Below, in pieces: positions 1-7,807 of a DNA stretch of 64,000 bases. Location: positions 62,001 to 126,000 of the forward strand of contig NZ_JAKRVX010000006.1 of NCBI RefSeq assembly GCF_023638035.1. Direction: 5' to 3'. The notes under the pieces were generated by a model. That model ran no database searches, had not been told where the DNA came from, and worked only from the letters and a program-made list of their open reading frames with translations. The translations under genes and the position numbers were made by a program. Every line of letters starts with the position of its first letter. The stretch's first letter is position 1. This DNA comes from Natronocalculus amylovorans. Lineage in GTDB: Archaea > Halobacteriota > Halobacteria > Halobacteriales > Haloferacaceae.

Positions 1-1
1 C

Positions 2-268
2 GAGACGTCAATCGAATCGATCGATGCAATAGTCGCATCGATCCCAGGTGAGCCAGTCTCGTTTCTCTCACCAAAGAACCCACACAGCCCACTGAAAACG
101 CGGCTTGACAGATATCCGCCGGGGCCGGCGTACTGTTTGTTTGCAGTCGAGGACCTCTCACAGGCAGTCGACATGTATCCCGTTTCATCGCCAACGACAT
201 TCGGCAATCAGTCAGTCTGTTGGTTTGAGGGGCCGCTTGGTAAACAGTTCGGCATTGTTGAGAATTGA
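2..268 (+). CDS. C-terminal part of a VOC/glyoxalase-like protein (5' end outside window)
   Basis: An open frame runs from the first bases of the window to a TGA at 266-268 without a start codon of its own, so only the last 88 codons are visible. The end of the protein reads like the last strands of a vicinal-oxygen-chelate (glyoxalase/dioxygenase) domain: a segment LFAVEDLSQAVDMYPV followed near the end by CWFEGPLGKQFGIVEN, which resembles the usual VOC ending of the form W..DP.GN..GL.E. It converges on rps2 with a 65-nt gap. The reading is tentative because most of the domain is missing and the metal ligands cannot be checked. Confidence 0.5.
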   Translation, partial: ETSIESIDAIVASIPGEPVSFLSPKNPHSPLKTRLDRYPPGPAYCLFAVEDLSQAVDMYPVSSPTTFGNQSVCWFEGPLGKQFGIVEN

Positions 269-333
269 ACGACGACGGCAGTCGCTCAGTGTTATTGGAC
301 AGCCGAAGAAAATACGTCGCTGTGTACTGGGTG

Positions 334-1146
334 TTACAGTTCGTCCTCGAAGTCTTCGAGGGCGTAGACTGTGCCAGCGTTTCGGCGATCGAGCGTCTCA
401 TTGGCAAGGAGCCAGTAGACAACCGACAGCGCACGGCGACCTTTGTTGTTCGTCGGGATGACGAGGTCGACGTTCGAAAGCTGGTTGTTTGAGTCACACA
501 TTGCGATGACTGGGATTCCAACCGTAATCGCCTCTTTGACTGCTTGGGCGTCACCAATTGGGTCAGTAACAACGACAACATCCGGCTCAATGTAGCCTGC
601 GTAGTCCGGGTTGGTGAGTGTTCCTGGGATGAACCGACCAGTTCGTGCACGTGCACCGATCGCATCAGCGAACTTCTCCGCTGGGAATCGACCGTACTGT
701 CGTGACGAGGTCACGAGAATCTGCTCTGGGTTGTAGTTCGCAAGGAAATCAGCAGCGACACGGATTCGGTTATCCGTCTGGCTTACGTCAAGGACATAGA
801 GACCATCGTCACGGACACGGTGAATGAACCGTTCCATGTCTTTTGTCTTCTGCTGCGTACCAATGTGAACACCGGCTGAAAGATAGTCTTCAACTGGAAT
901 GAGGAGGTCTGCCTCATCGTCTGGCATCACATCCTCGTCGAAGACTGGTTCTGGATCTTCTTCAGCCACATCTTCTACTGCTTCGGCTTCAGAAGCATCC
1001 TCTTCGGCTGCTTCATCAGCGGGCAATTCTTCTTCCGCGTCCGTATCAGGATCGACGGCTGGCGCTGCGCCAGCGTCGGCCACGTCGGCCTCTTCGTCAA
1101 TCTCCTCGGCCGCGGTCTCGAGTGCGTCGTTTTCGTTTTCGCTCAT
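334..1146 (-). CDS. rps2: 30S ribosomal protein S2 (uS2)
   Basis: Small-subunit ribosomal protein at the head-neck junction. The S2 core starts near residue 82 ([20 protein letters not shown]) and includes the typical segment for tracking rRNA contacts, [15 protein letters not shown], and the [11 protein letters not shown] strand. Residues 1 to about 80 form an extremely acidic Asp/Glu/Ala tail, common in haloarchaeal S2 but long here. The ATG at 1146 overlaps the last 4 nt of the enolase gene, so the two are translationally coupled. It is the last recognised gene of the minus-strand operon that starts at the tRNA-Ser. Confidence 0.96.
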   Translation of the reverse strand: MSENENDALETAAEEIDEEADVADAGAAPAVDPDTDAEEELPADEAAEEDASEAEAVEDVAEEDPEPVFDEDVMPDDEADLLIPVEDYLSAGVHIGTQQKTKDMERFIHRVRDDGLYVLDVSQTDNRIRVAADFLANYNPEQILVTSSRQYGRFPAEKFADAIGARARTGRFIPGTLTNPDYAGYIEPDVVVVTDPIGDAQAVKEAITVGIPVIAMCDSNNQLSNVDLVIPTNNKGRRALSVVYWLLANETLDRRNAGTVYALEDFEDEL

Positions 1147-2345
1147 ACTGCGTCTTCCGCGATTCTAATGAGTTCGTTTAGCTTAGCTGTACGTTCGCCG
1201 CCAACTGTTCCGGTCTTGATGAATCCAGCGTCCGTTGCCACTGCAAGGTGAGAAATTGTGGTATCTTCAGTCTCGCCGGAACGGTGCGAAATGACCGTCT
1301 CATATCCGTTCTCAACGGCGAGTTCGATCGCATCAAACGCATCCGTCAACGTCCCAATCTGATTTGGTTTAATGAGGATGCTGTTTGCTGCACCTTGCTC
1401 AATTCCATCTTGAAGTCGCTCGGTATTGGTTACGAAGAGATCGTCACCACAGATGAGCGTCTGCTCACCGACGCGGTCCGTCAGGTCAGCAAATGCTTCG
1501 TAGTCATTCTCATCAAGTGGGTCCTCAACATAAACCAAGTCATACTCTGTGACAAGCTCTGCAATGTATTCGACCTGTTCGTCGACAGTCTTCTCTTCGT
1601 CACCGTAGCGATAGACACCTGCATCGGCGTCATATAGCTCTGCTGCAGCGACATCAAGTCCGAAGCCGATCTCAAATCCAAGGTCATCGGAGACGAGATC
1701 AACGGCTTCTTCGACGATTTCGAACGCTTCAGCGTCGGAGACTGCTGGTGCCCATGCACCTTCATCACCTTTTGCTGCCGGGATGCCACGTTCATCAAGC
1801 AGGTCGCCGATCGTACCGTGTACTTGTGCGTTTGCAAACACCGCTTCAGAGACACTTGGTGCACCGACTGGTGCAGAGAGGAACTCCTGAATATGTGTCG
1901 CATCTTTTGCGTGTTCGCCACCACCGATCACGTTACCGAGTGGGACCGGAAAGTTACGGCCACGGAATGCACCGCCAAGATGCTGGTACAGCGGTGCACC
2001 AAGCACATCTGCGCCTGCTTTCGCTGCAGCCATTGAGATTGCAACCGCGCTATTTGCACCAATTTCGGAGAAGTTGTCAGTACCATCTGCAGCACGGAGT
2101 GCTGCATCAACTTCGCGTTGGTCATCTGCGAACGTCTCAAGCAGTCGTGGGACTGCATGTTCGCGTGCATTTGCAATTGCCTCCTCGGGTGGGAGTTCGA
2201 TCGCTTCGTACTCGCCGGTCGAAGCACCAGACGGCGCTGCAGCGCGGCCGAAACCACCGGACTCTGTCAGTACATCTGCCTCGACAGTGGGGTTTCCACG
2301 TGAGTCGAGAATACGTCGGAGTGAAATTGACCTAATTTGTGTCAT
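1143..2345 (-). CDS. eno: Enolase (phosphopyruvate hydratase)
   Basis: Converts 2-phosphoglycerate to phosphoenolpyruvate in the cytoplasm. The 400-residue length matches archaeal enolases. Visible signatures are the N-terminal [10 protein letters not shown] and [11 protein letters not shown] segments, the magnesium/catalytic region [16 protein letters not shown] and [11 protein letters not shown], the catalytic lysine strand [10 protein letters not shown], and the C-terminal [10 protein letters not shown] loop at about residue 353. Its ATG shares one base with the stop of rpoK (TAATG), and its stop overlaps the start of rps2. Location of enolase between RNA-polymerase subunits and S2 is the usual haloarchaeal order. 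Confidence 0.97.
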   Translation of the reverse strand: MTQIRSISLRRILDSRGNPTVEADVLTESGGFGRAAAPSGASTGEYEAIELPPEEAIANAREHAVPRLLETFADDQREVDAALRAADGTDNFSEIGANSAVAISMAAAKAGADVLGAPLYQHLGGAFRGRNFPVPLGNVIGGGEHAKDATHIQEFLSAPVGAPSVSEAVFANAQVHGTIGDLLDERGIPAAKGDEGAWAPAVSDAEAFEIVEEAVDLVSDDLGFEIGFGLDVAAAELYDADAGVYRYGDEEKTVDEQVEYIAELVTEYDLVYVEDPLDENDYEAFADLTDRVGEQTLICGDDLFVTNTERLQDGIEQGAANSILIKPNQIGTLTDAFDAIELAVENGYETVISHRSGETEDTTISHLAVATDAGFIKTGTVGGERTAKLNELIRIAEDAV

Positions 2346-2521
2346 TAGTTACCTCCCCGATTAACGGTGAACGGTAAGACACCTGCATCATATTCCTCTG
2401 CCGCAATAAGGATTGGTTCACTCTGTGCAGTCTCAACAAGCACTGGGGCGCCATATGAGACCTGCAGCGCTCGTGCTCCAAGGATGCGGGCTTTTTCGTA
2501 ACGGTTGTAAGTTCCTTTCAT
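2345..2521 (-). CDS. rpoK: RNA polymerase subunit K (Rpo6)
   Basis: Small RNA polymerase subunit equivalent to bacterial omega and eukaryotic RPB6. The conserved core [20 protein letters not shown] is intact, followed by the [19 protein letters not shown] ending. I start the gene at the ATG at 2521 (58 aa, [10 protein letters not shown]) rather than at an upstream alternative start, because this gives the usual family length and produces a 4-nt ATGA overlap with the stop of rpoN. The stop overlaps the enolase ATG by one base. Confidence 0.95.
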   Translation of the reverse strand: MKGTYNRYEKARILGARALQVSYGAPVLVETAQSEPILIAAEEYDAGVLPFTVNRGGN

Positions 2522-2712
2522 TGGTACGGTGAGACGACATCGACAAGATCGGCGTGCGATACCATCATCCGTCGACAACAGTGGCGGTTCACGCCGAGGT
2601 CATCAAGCACTTTTTGTGGGTCCTCGTCTCCCGCTTGCGCGCGAGCCTGAAACTCTTCGTAGTGCTCGGAAACAACCTTACCACACGTGAAACACCGGAC
2701 GGGAATCATCAT
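2518..2712 (-). CDS. rpoN: RNA polymerase subunit N (Rpo10)
   Basis: Zinc-binding assembly subunit of archaeal RNA polymerase, homologous to RPB10, 64 residues. It has the atypical zinc motif of the family: CFTCG near the N-terminus and the paired cysteines in NRHCCRRMM. The annotated start is the first of two consecutive ATGs. It lies 12 nt downstream of rps9 and overlaps rpoK by 4 nt. Confidence 0.96.
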   Translation of the reverse strand: MMIPVRCFTCGKVVSEHYEEFQARAQAGDEDPQKVLDDLGVNRHCCRRMMVSHADLVDVVSPYQ

Positions 2713-2724
2713 AGTTGAATCACC

Positions 2725-3123
2725 TTAGCGGTAGGATTTCTGGTAGCGTGCACGTGCGCCTGGCCCGCCCCACTTCTTTGGCTCGGACTGTCGAACATCG
2801 TTGACAAGCAACGACCGATCAAAGTCCATGTATGCCTCACGAAGTTCAGCGTCTTTCAGGTGCTCGACCAATCCACGAGCAATGGCAGTTCTGACAGCGT
2901 CTGCCTGTCCAGAAAAGCCACCACCGTTGACGGTGACGTCGATATCGACTTGATCTCGAAGATCGTCACCAGCAATGCGGAACGGCTCCAGCATCTTGAG
3001 GCGTGAAAGCTCCGGTTCGACCAGCTCAACTGGCTGGGAGTTGATACGTACACGGCCCTCGCCCTCGCGAACCGTTGCGCGGGCGACAGCAGTCTTCTTT
3101 TTACCACTTGTGTTTGTTACCAT
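2725..3123 (-). CDS. rps9: 30S ribosomal protein S9 (uS9)
   Basis: 132-residue small-subunit protein whose C-terminal tail reaches the decoding centre. The N-terminal [20 protein letters not shown], the [19 protein letters not shown] helix region and the terminal [14 protein letters not shown] tail (ending in the family's Lys/Ser-Tyr-Arg) are all present. The start overlaps the end of rpl13 by 7 nt, indicating coupled translation. Confidence 0.97.
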   Translation of the reverse strand: MVTNTSGKKKTAVARATVREGEGRVRINSQPVELVEPELSRLKMLEPFRIAGDDLRDQVDIDVTVNGGGFSGQADAVRTAIARGLVEHLKDAELREAYMDFDRSLLVNDVRQSEPKKWGGPGARARYQKSYR

Positions 3124-3554
3124 GTGACTTTCGCACCCAGTTGCTCGGAAATCTCTTCGAGAGATGTGAATTTGATGTTTGAGAGTCGATCCAGTGAAGT
3201 TCCGTCGAGGATCTCACCATCTTCGTCGTATGGATTTCCAACGTAGACACGGACGTTCGAGAACGCCTCGCGGCCTTTGTCAGTTTTATATGGCACCATT
3301 CCACGAATTGCACGTTTGAAGATTCGGTCTGGGCGTTTTGGATAGTACGGACCTCGGTCTGAACCAAGCTCTGCACGCTTCCGATAGGTTGCCATCGTGT
3401 CGCGTTCATTACCGGTAATGACTGCTTTCTCGGCGTTGACGACTGCAACGGTTTCGCCTGCAAGCGCTTTCTGTGCGACTTCGCTTGCAACACGACCAAG
3501 GATACAGTCACGTGCGTCGACGATTACATCTGCGTCAAACTCTGCGAGACTCAT
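3117..3554 (-). CDS. rpl13: 50S ribosomal protein L13 (uL13)
   Basis: 145-residue large-subunit protein. Recognisable archaeal L13 features are [20 protein letters not shown] near the N-terminus, [20 protein letters not shown] in the middle, and the closing strand region around [10 protein letters not shown]. The ATG overlaps the rpl18e stop by 4 nt and the 3' end overlaps rps9 by 7 nt. Confidence 0.97.
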   Translation of the reverse strand: MSLAEFDADVIVDARDCILGRVASEVAQKALAGETVAVVNAEKAVITGNERDTMATYRKRAELGSDRGPYYPKRPDRIFKRAIRGMVPYKTDKGREAFSNVRVYVGNPYDEDGEILDGTSLDRLSNIKFTSLEEISEQLGAKVTW

Positions 3555-3907
3555 CGAATCACCCGGACGTTCGATCCTTCTGGGTTCTGTTCAGTAAGCT
3601 GTTCTAGCGTCACTGCATCGCCGACTTGCTCGATCTTCTTTCGAGCTGTCGAAGAAAAGTCAACTGCTGCGACCGTCACATTCTTTTGAAGCACACCGCT
3701 GCCCAGAACCTTACCTGGGACAATGACGGTTTCATCTTCCTGTGCGTACCGCTCGATACGACCAAGATTGACTTCCGCGTGGGTACGCCGTGGCTTTTCG
3801 AGACGGTCTGCGACAGCTGCCCATACAGGAGCATCTGACTCGCTTGAAACCGTCTTCAAGTCGGCAATGAGACGCTGTAGTCTCGGATTCGTCTTGTTGC
3901 TACTCAT
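3551..3907 (-). CDS. rpl18e: 50S ribosomal protein L18e (eL18)
   Basis: 118-residue archaeal/eukaryotic-type large-subunit protein. Signatures are [14 protein letters not shown] at the N-terminus, the central [20 protein letters not shown] and the [13 protein letters not shown] segment. It begins 29 nt after the 3' end of the embedded tRNA-Leu(CAG), so it is probably co-transcribed with the tRNA and released by tRNA processing. Confidence 0.96.
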   Translation of the reverse strand: MSSNKTNPRLQRLIADLKTVSSESDAPVWAAVADRLEKPRRTHAEVNLGRIERYAQEDETVIVPGKVLGSGVLQKNVTVAAVDFSSTARKKIEQVGDAVTLEQLTEQNPEGSNVRVIR

Positions 3908-3936
3908 GGTCTTGTAACCTCCTGAGAGAAAACGGA

Positions 3937-4022
3937 GTGCAGGGAGCAGGATTTGAACCTGCGGACCCCTATGGGACAGCGCCCTGAACGCTGCGCCGTT
4001 GGCCAGACTTGGCTATCCCTGC
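3937..4022 (-). tRNA. tRNA-Leu (anticodon CAG)
   Basis: 86-nt type II tRNA on the minus strand. The acceptor arm GCAGGGA pairs with TCCCTGC, with discriminator A; the anticodon stem CAGCG/CGCTG closes the loop TTCAGGG, giving anticodon CAG; the long variable arm (CCCATAGGG core) is typical of leucine tRNAs; the T-arm carries GGTTCAAATCC. No CCA is encoded and no intron is present. It lies between rpoD and rpl18e inside the ribosomal protein operon, and flanking bases 3932-3937 and 4027-4032 can pair to extend the acceptor helix. Confidence 0.95.
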
Positions 4023-4072
4023 ACGCACTCCGTGATACCGCTCGCCCCGTAAAACCACTTTCGATCCGACCG

Positions 4073-4079
4073 TTTATAT
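4073..4079 (-). promoter_or_regulatory. TATA-like box for tRNA-Leu(CAG)/rpl18e
   Basis: The sequence ATATAAA (minus strand) lies about 50 nt upstream of the tRNA 5' end in the 176-nt gap behind rpoD, placing initiation roughly at 4050. It suggests an internal promoter for the second half of the operon. Based on sequence resemblance only. Confidence 0.5.
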
Positions 4080-4198
4080 CACTGGTTGATGATGGCCGTG
4101 CCACAGCCGACAGTGAGCGATCGCTCTCAGGAAGCTCGCTCAGGTGCCGTTGTGGTGTGATGATCGAATGGGGCATTATTTCTGTTAGTGTTGTGGTG

Positions 4199-4948
4199 TT
4201 AGACTGCGACTGCGTTTTTCAGTTCGTCCGCTCTATCGCCGATCGTTTCGGCGGCGCGGTCGACCAATTCCTCAACTGAGAACGAGCCATCCGTCTCCAC
4301 ATGGAAGACGAACGCACCGGGAACATCGGTCACCGAAAGCTCCTTTCCAGGATACAGTTTGGTGAGGTCGTGATCAAACTCGCTTGATGCAATTAGCTCA
4401 CCATCTTCGGTTTCAATAACTCCACGGAGAATCTGTGGCTCCTCGTCATCGAATTCGCCAAGGTCACCGTCGACCTCGACTTTTTGTAGGTGTCGATAGC
4501 CAACTGCAACTCCACCTTGGTGCTTTGCGTGGTCTTTTCCACGGTCAAGCACTGCATCTGCCTCGAACTCAAGCCGTTGGCCGGAGTTGAGTTTGATGAT
4601 TGGGATGTTCTTGTCAGCTACTTCGACACCAGGCTCCGAGGTGACGATGTCACCCGAGTATGCGGTTGCCGGTCCCTCGACATCGAGTGCGACCGTAACC
4701 GTGTCGCCCAGTTCGAAATCATCCAACGGTGTTGTCAACGGAATAAGGCCCAATCGAAGGGCGATCATTTCGTCGAACATCACCGAGGAGTTCTCGACGA
4801 ATCGAACCGTATCGATCGAAAGTGTTGGCACATCTGCGACCATCGCACGGCGAATACCGTTTGCGAACGCAGGCGTTAGGCCACGCACGAGGAATCGTGC
4901 GTTTCGATCTGTCCGTTCGATGAACTCGACGTCGAATTCGGTTGTCAT
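4199..4948 (-). CDS. rpoD: RNA polymerase subunit D (Rpo3)
   Basis: 249-residue assembly subunit of archaeal RNA polymerase, equivalent to RPB3 and bacterial alpha. The alpha-like N-terminal motif is [20 protein letters not shown], followed by [17 protein letters not shown]; the dimerisation region ends in [14 protein letters not shown]. The protein contains no cysteine at all, so it cannot hold the [4Fe-4S] cluster found in the D subunit of some other archaea. It begins 6 nt after rps11. Confidence 0.97.
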   Translation of the reverse strand: MTTEFDVEFIERTDRNARFLVRGLTPAFANGIRRAMVADVPTLSIDTVRFVENSSVMFDEMIALRLGLIPLTTPLDDFELGDTVTVALDVEGPATAYSGDIVTSEPGVEVADKNIPIIKLNSGQRLEFEADAVLDRGKDHAKHQGGVAVGYRHLQKVEVDGDLGEFDDEEPQILRGVIETEDGELIASSEFDHDLTKLYPGKELSVTDVPGAFVFHVETDGSFSVEELVDRAAETIGDRADELKNAVAV

Positions 4949-4954
4949 GGTTCG

Positions 4955-5344
4955 TTAGACTCGCTTGTTTTTTGGTGCGCGTGTTCCGTCGTGTGGAACC
5001 GGTGTGACGTCCTCAATACGACCAATCTCAATGCCTGCACGGGCAAGCGCTCGGATTGTGGCCTGTGCGCCGGGTCCTGGAGATTTGTTACCATTTCCAC
5101 CAGGGCCTCGGACGCGAACGTGGAGTCCACTGAGACCGGCTGCTTTGACTTGTTCGGCCACCGTTTCAGCCATCTGCATAGCTGCGTACGGGGACGCTTC
5201 GTCTCGGTTCTGCTTCACCACAGATCCACCGGAGGACTTGACGATTGTCTCTGCACCGGTCTGATCAGTAATTGTGATGAGCGTGTTGTTGAACGACGCG
5301 TACACGTGGGCAATTCCCCACTTTTGTTCAGCTGATTCACTCAT
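4955..5344 (-). CDS. rps11: 30S ribosomal protein S11 (uS11)
   Basis: 129-residue platform protein of the small subunit. Conserved blocks are [20 protein letters not shown], the [20 protein letters not shown] loop and the basic end [11 protein letters not shown]. It sits 6 nt after rps4 and 6 nt before rpoD, part of one transcript. Confidence 0.97.
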   Translation of the reverse strand: MSESAEQKWGIAHVYASFNNTLITITDQTGAETIVKSSGGSVVKQNRDEASPYAAMQMAETVAEQVKAAGLSGLHVRVRGPGGNGNKSPGPGAQATIRALARAGIEIGRIEDVTPVPHDGTRAPKNKRV

Positions 5345-5350
5345 AGGTAG

Positions 5351-5878
5351 TTACTCCTGTGCCTCTGCACGCATTGGATGGAGATCATCTGCAAGCGCGC
5401 TGTTTCCGTCGAATGTGATGGTGTTCTCTTCGTCGACCTCAAGTTTCCGCGATGGGGTTCGTGCACGTGCACCGTTGACCGTCACGTGACCGTGAACGAT
5501 GAACTGTCGTGCCTGCTTTGGTGTTGATGCCAACCCTTTGCGGTATGCGATCGTCTGAAGACGACGCTCAAGAAGATCGGTCACATCAAGCGACAGCACG
5601 TCGTTGATCTCGTCGTTCTCGTTGAGAATGCCGTAGCGACGGAGTCGTGAAAGGAACGCTGCACCCTCTTCGGCTGCAAGCTGGATGTCTCCCTGTGCGC
5701 TACCGATGAGACGACGTGCCTCACGGCGCATACTACGGAGTTCAGACTGTGCACGCCAAAGCTCTTCTTTGTTTTTGAGACCGTAGCGGCTGAGGAGATC
5801 GTGCTCCTCTGCGATACGTGCACCCTGGAATGGGTGGTTTGGCGTCTCGTAGTTTTTGGTGTTCTTTCCGGTCGTCAT
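5351..5878 (-). CDS. rps4: 30S ribosomal protein S4 (uS4)
   Basis: 175-residue rRNA-binding assembly protein. The N-terminal archaeal segment (KNYETPNHPFQGARI) precedes the S4 RNA-binding fold LERRLQTIAYRKGLASTPKQ, followed by ARQFIVHGHVTVNGARARTP. The start overlaps the rps13 stop by 4 nt. Confidence 0.97.
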   Translation of the reverse strand: MTTGKNTKNYETPNHPFQGARIAEEHDLLSRYGLKNKEELWRAQSELRSMRREARRLIGSAQGDIQLAAEEGAAFLSRLRRYGILNENDEINDVLSLDVTDLLERRLQTIAYRKGLASTPKQARQFIVHGHVTVNGARARTPSRKLEVDEENTITFDGNSALADDLHPMRAEAQE

Positions 5879-6387
5879 TCGTCGTCACCACCCTCTGCAT
5901 CTTCGCGGATCTTTTCGACGTTGACACCGATCGTCCCCTCGGTACGACCCGTGGACTTTGTTCGCTGTCCTCGGACCTTCTGTCCGCGCTGGTGGCGGAC
6001 GCCTCTGTAGGAGTTGATCATCTGCATTCGGTTGATGTCTTGCGTACGTTGCTGGTTGAGATCGGAGCCAACGATATGCTCGTTTTCTCCGGAGTAGAAG
6101 TCTTTCTGTCGGTTGACCATCCACTCCGGGACGTGCTCGGCAAAGTTCTCGACAACGTCAACGACTGATTCGATTTCGTCGTCTTCGAGAAGGCCGAACG
6201 TCGCGTTTCTGTCGACACCGGCGGTGTCGGCAATAATCCGTGCCGTCCGCTGGCCGATCCCGTTCATGTCCGTGAGACTGCGCTCTACCGTCTTCGTACC
6301 GTCAAGGTCAGTCTGACCAATTCGGACGAAGTAACGGAGGTTCTCTTCCTCCTCCGGCGAGCCGTCTTGTGGTTCTTCTGCACTCAT
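5875..6387 (-). CDS. rps13: 30S ribosomal protein S13 (uS13)
   Basis: 170-residue subunit-bridge protein. It has the conserved NLRYFVRIGQTDLDGTKTVE start, the GIGQRTARIIADTAGVDR helix-hairpin region and the RGVRHQRGQKVRGQRTKSTG tail. I place the start at the ATG at 6387 (MSAEEPQDG), because a longer frame would run into the tRNA-Ser gene. It is the first protein gene of the operon. Confidence 0.96.
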   Translation of the reverse strand: MSAEEPQDGSPEEEENLRYFVRIGQTDLDGTKTVERSLTDMNGIGQRTARIIADTAGVDRNATFGLLEDDEIESVVDVVENFAEHVPEWMVNRQKDFYSGENEHIVGSDLNQQRTQDINRMQMINSYRGVRHQRGQKVRGQRTKSTGRTEGTIGVNVEKIREDAEGGDDE

Positions 6388-6408
6388 GGCTAAGTTATGA
6401 TGAGCGAG

Positions 6409-6493
6409 CGTTGCGGCGGGGATTCGAACCCCGGGGGCATTACGCCACTGAGTTAGCAACCCAGCGCCTTGGGCCAGGCTTGGCTACCGCAAC
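6409..6493 (-). tRNA. tRNA-Ser (anticodon GCT)
   Basis: 85-nt type II tRNA. Acceptor GTTGCGG pairs with CCGCAAC, with discriminator G as expected for serine; the anticodon stem CTGGG/CTCAG encloses TTGCTAA, giving anticodon GCT; a long variable arm and the T-arm GGTTCGAATCC are present. It is the first element of the ribosomal protein operon, 21 nt ahead of rps13. Confidence 0.95.
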
Positions 6494-6575
6494 ACGCGGT
6501 TATTATCGTCGCCCTTTCGGACTCGGGACCCGGTATCCCTACAGTATCTACATTCGGAGGGACTCGTCTGCGTTA

Positions 6576-6582
6576 CTTAAAC
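6576..6582 (-). promoter_or_regulatory. Candidate TATA-like box for the tRNA-Ser/rps13 operon
   Basis: GTTTAAG on the minus strand, about 85 nt upstream of tRNA-Ser(GCT). It is the best TATA-like match in the gap between the tRNA and the zinc-finger gene; the initiation point would be near 6553. Confidence 0.4.
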
Positions 6583-6635
6583 ATCACGGAACAGAGTTGA
6601 TCTGTGAGCGATTCACACGACACTGCGTACCGTAT

Positions 6636-6821
6636 CTATCGACTCAAATAGGTCAAATCACGGCTAAGGTCATATCCTTTGGGTACCCCTACGATCGACA
6701 GACACTCGTGGCAAAGTGGTTTGACGATGGCGACTCCTTTTTCGATTGCAACGGCATCCGAAAGCGGGATGAATTCCTCGCATCTGCTGCACTCAATATG
6801 ATTGTCGTCGGTTATCTCCAC
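6636..6821 (-). CDS. Small zinc-finger protein, haloarchaeal DUF7571-like
   Basis: A 61-residue protein with two cysteine pairs, CSRC and CHEC, separated by a stretch EFIPLSDAVAIEKGVAIVKP and followed by GVPKGYDL; this matches a family of haloarchaeal micro-proteins, probably binding one zinc ion. I choose the GTG at 6821 because a TATA-like box lies 28 nt upstream, which is the spacing for a leaderless transcript. A longer open frame exists upstream, but it has no cysteine pattern or composition expected of a real gene. It is divergent from the thioesterase gene. Function unknown; family name from memory. Confidence 0.7.
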   Translation of the reverse strand: MEITDDNHIECSRCEEFIPLSDAVAIEKGVAIVKPLCHECLSIVGVPKGYDLSRDLTYLSR

Positions 6822-6844
6822 ATTCGCACAAAGAGGAGACGACT

Positions 6845-6853
6845 CATATAAAC
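6845..6853 (-). promoter_or_regulatory. TATA-like box for the small zinc-finger gene
   Basis: GTTTATATG on the minus strand, centred 28 nt before the GTG at 6821; it supports leaderless initiation at that codon. Confidence 0.6.
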
Positions 6854-6878
6854 GTTTCAATTGCACTACCACTTTGTG

Positions 6879-6886
6879 TATTATAC
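6879..6886 (+). promoter_or_regulatory. TATA-like box for the thioesterase gene
   Basis: TATTATAC about 32 nt upstream of the ATG at 6915; together with the opposing box at 6845-6853 it forms a compact divergent promoter. Confidence 0.55.
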
Positions 6887-6914
6887 TTTTGTCCTGCACT
6901 CTCGTTGACTGGGT

Positions 6915-7358
6915 ATGACCACGGTAAGTGCAACATATATTGAGAACCGTCAACGAGTCCAACCTGACGATACGAACAACTATGGCTCCGCACATGGTGG
7001 CAACGTCGTCAAATGGATGGACGAAGTTGGCGCAATGTCTGCAATGCGACATGCGGGTGAAACATGCGTTACCGCACGCATTAACCAGCTGAATTTTGAG
7101 CAGCCAGTCCCACAAGGCGAGATTTGTGTAATCGAGTCATACGTATACGCGGTTGGAAAGACAAGTCTTCGTGTGCGTGTCCGTGCATACAGAGAAGATC
7201 CCCGAAGTGGAGAAAAAAGCCAAACAACCGATTCGTTTTTCGTGTTCGTTTCGATCGACAAAAACGGTACTCCTACAACCGTTCCATCGCTTGACGCGCC
7301 TACCGATCGATGCCAAGCGCTTAGAGATGCGGCACTTGAGAGCGAACCTGATAGCTGA
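6915..7358 (+). CDS. Acyl-CoA thioesterase, hotdog fold (YciA/ACOT-like)
   Basis: 147-residue single hotdog domain that should hydrolyse acyl-CoA thioesters. The hallmark segment is NNYGSAHGGNVVKWMDEVGA (residues about 21-40), where the N.(F/Y)G..HGG...KWMDE pattern defines the acyl-CoA thioesterase branch; the hotdog helix is followed by a typical strand VTARINQLNFEQPV and GEICVIESYVYAVGKTSL. The acidic C-terminus is haloarchaeal in style. It is a monocistronic gene convergent with rpl12. Substrate chain length cannot be read from sequence. Confidence 0.88.
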   Translation: MTTVSATYIENRQRVQPDDTNNYGSAHGGNVVKWMDEVGAMSAMRHAGETCVTARINQLNFEQPVPQGEICVIESYVYAVGKTSLRVRVRAYREDPRSGEKSQTTDSFFVFVSIDKNGTPTTVPSLDAPTDRCQALRDAALESEPDS

Positions 7359-7450
7359 GGGCTGCGACTGCGCTATTGCTCAGCGTCTAAATAAATGAGA
7401 AATCTGAGATATGACGATCGAGTTCGAGCTATGTCGTCGAGTAGACGAAC

Positions 7451-7783
7451 TTAGCCGAAGAGTGAGCCGAGACCCTCACCGCTTGCGTCTTCGTCTTCCT
7501 CTTCTTCATCGTCGTCATCTGCATCGTCAGCTGCGTCTGCTTCTTCAGCATCGTCAGCATCGTCATCACTACCTGCTGCGGCTGGTGCGGCACCTGCTGC
7601 AGGAACTGCTGCTGCAGTTTCGATTGCCTCTTCGATGTCAACATCCTCGAGTGCTGCGACAAGCGCTTTGACACGGGACTCCTCAACATCGACACCTGCT
7701 GCCTCAAGGACTGCGGTGATGTTGTCTTCGTTGATCTCTTCGTCTGTCTCATTCAGGATGAGTGCTGCGTAAACGTATTCCAT
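7451..7783 (-). CDS. rpl12: 50S ribosomal protein P1 (L12), stalk
   Basis: 110-residue archaeal P1 protein of the ribosomal stalk. The N-terminal dimerisation domain starts [20 protein letters not shown], followed by an Ala/Gly hinge, a run of Asp/Glu and the factor-binding tail GEGLGSLFG. That tail is shared in form with L10 (GLGAMFG), as expected for the conserved stalk C-terminus. It follows rpl10 by 24 nt. Confidence 0.97.
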   Translation of the reverse strand: MEYVYAALILNETDEEINEDNITAVLEAAGVDVEESRVKALVAALEDVDIEEAIETAAAVPAAGAAPAAAGSDDDADDAEEADAADDADDDDEEEEDEDASGEGLGSLFG

Positions 7784-7807
7784 TGTTATATCTCCAAGTT
7801 GTGTTTG

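Noticed and set aside
105-492. Two plus-strand frames near the left edge
   Set aside because: They lie across the end of the VOC-like frame and antisense to rps2, and show only compositional reflection of those genes.
899-1168. Plus-strand Ser/Ala-rich frame opposite the start of rps2
   Set aside because: It is the reverse reading of the acidic extension of rps2; low complexity and no start context.
6636-7115. 159-residue version of the minus-strand zinc-finger gene
   Set aside because: The extra N-terminal part is antisense to the thioesterase and ignores the promoter and GTG start at 6821.
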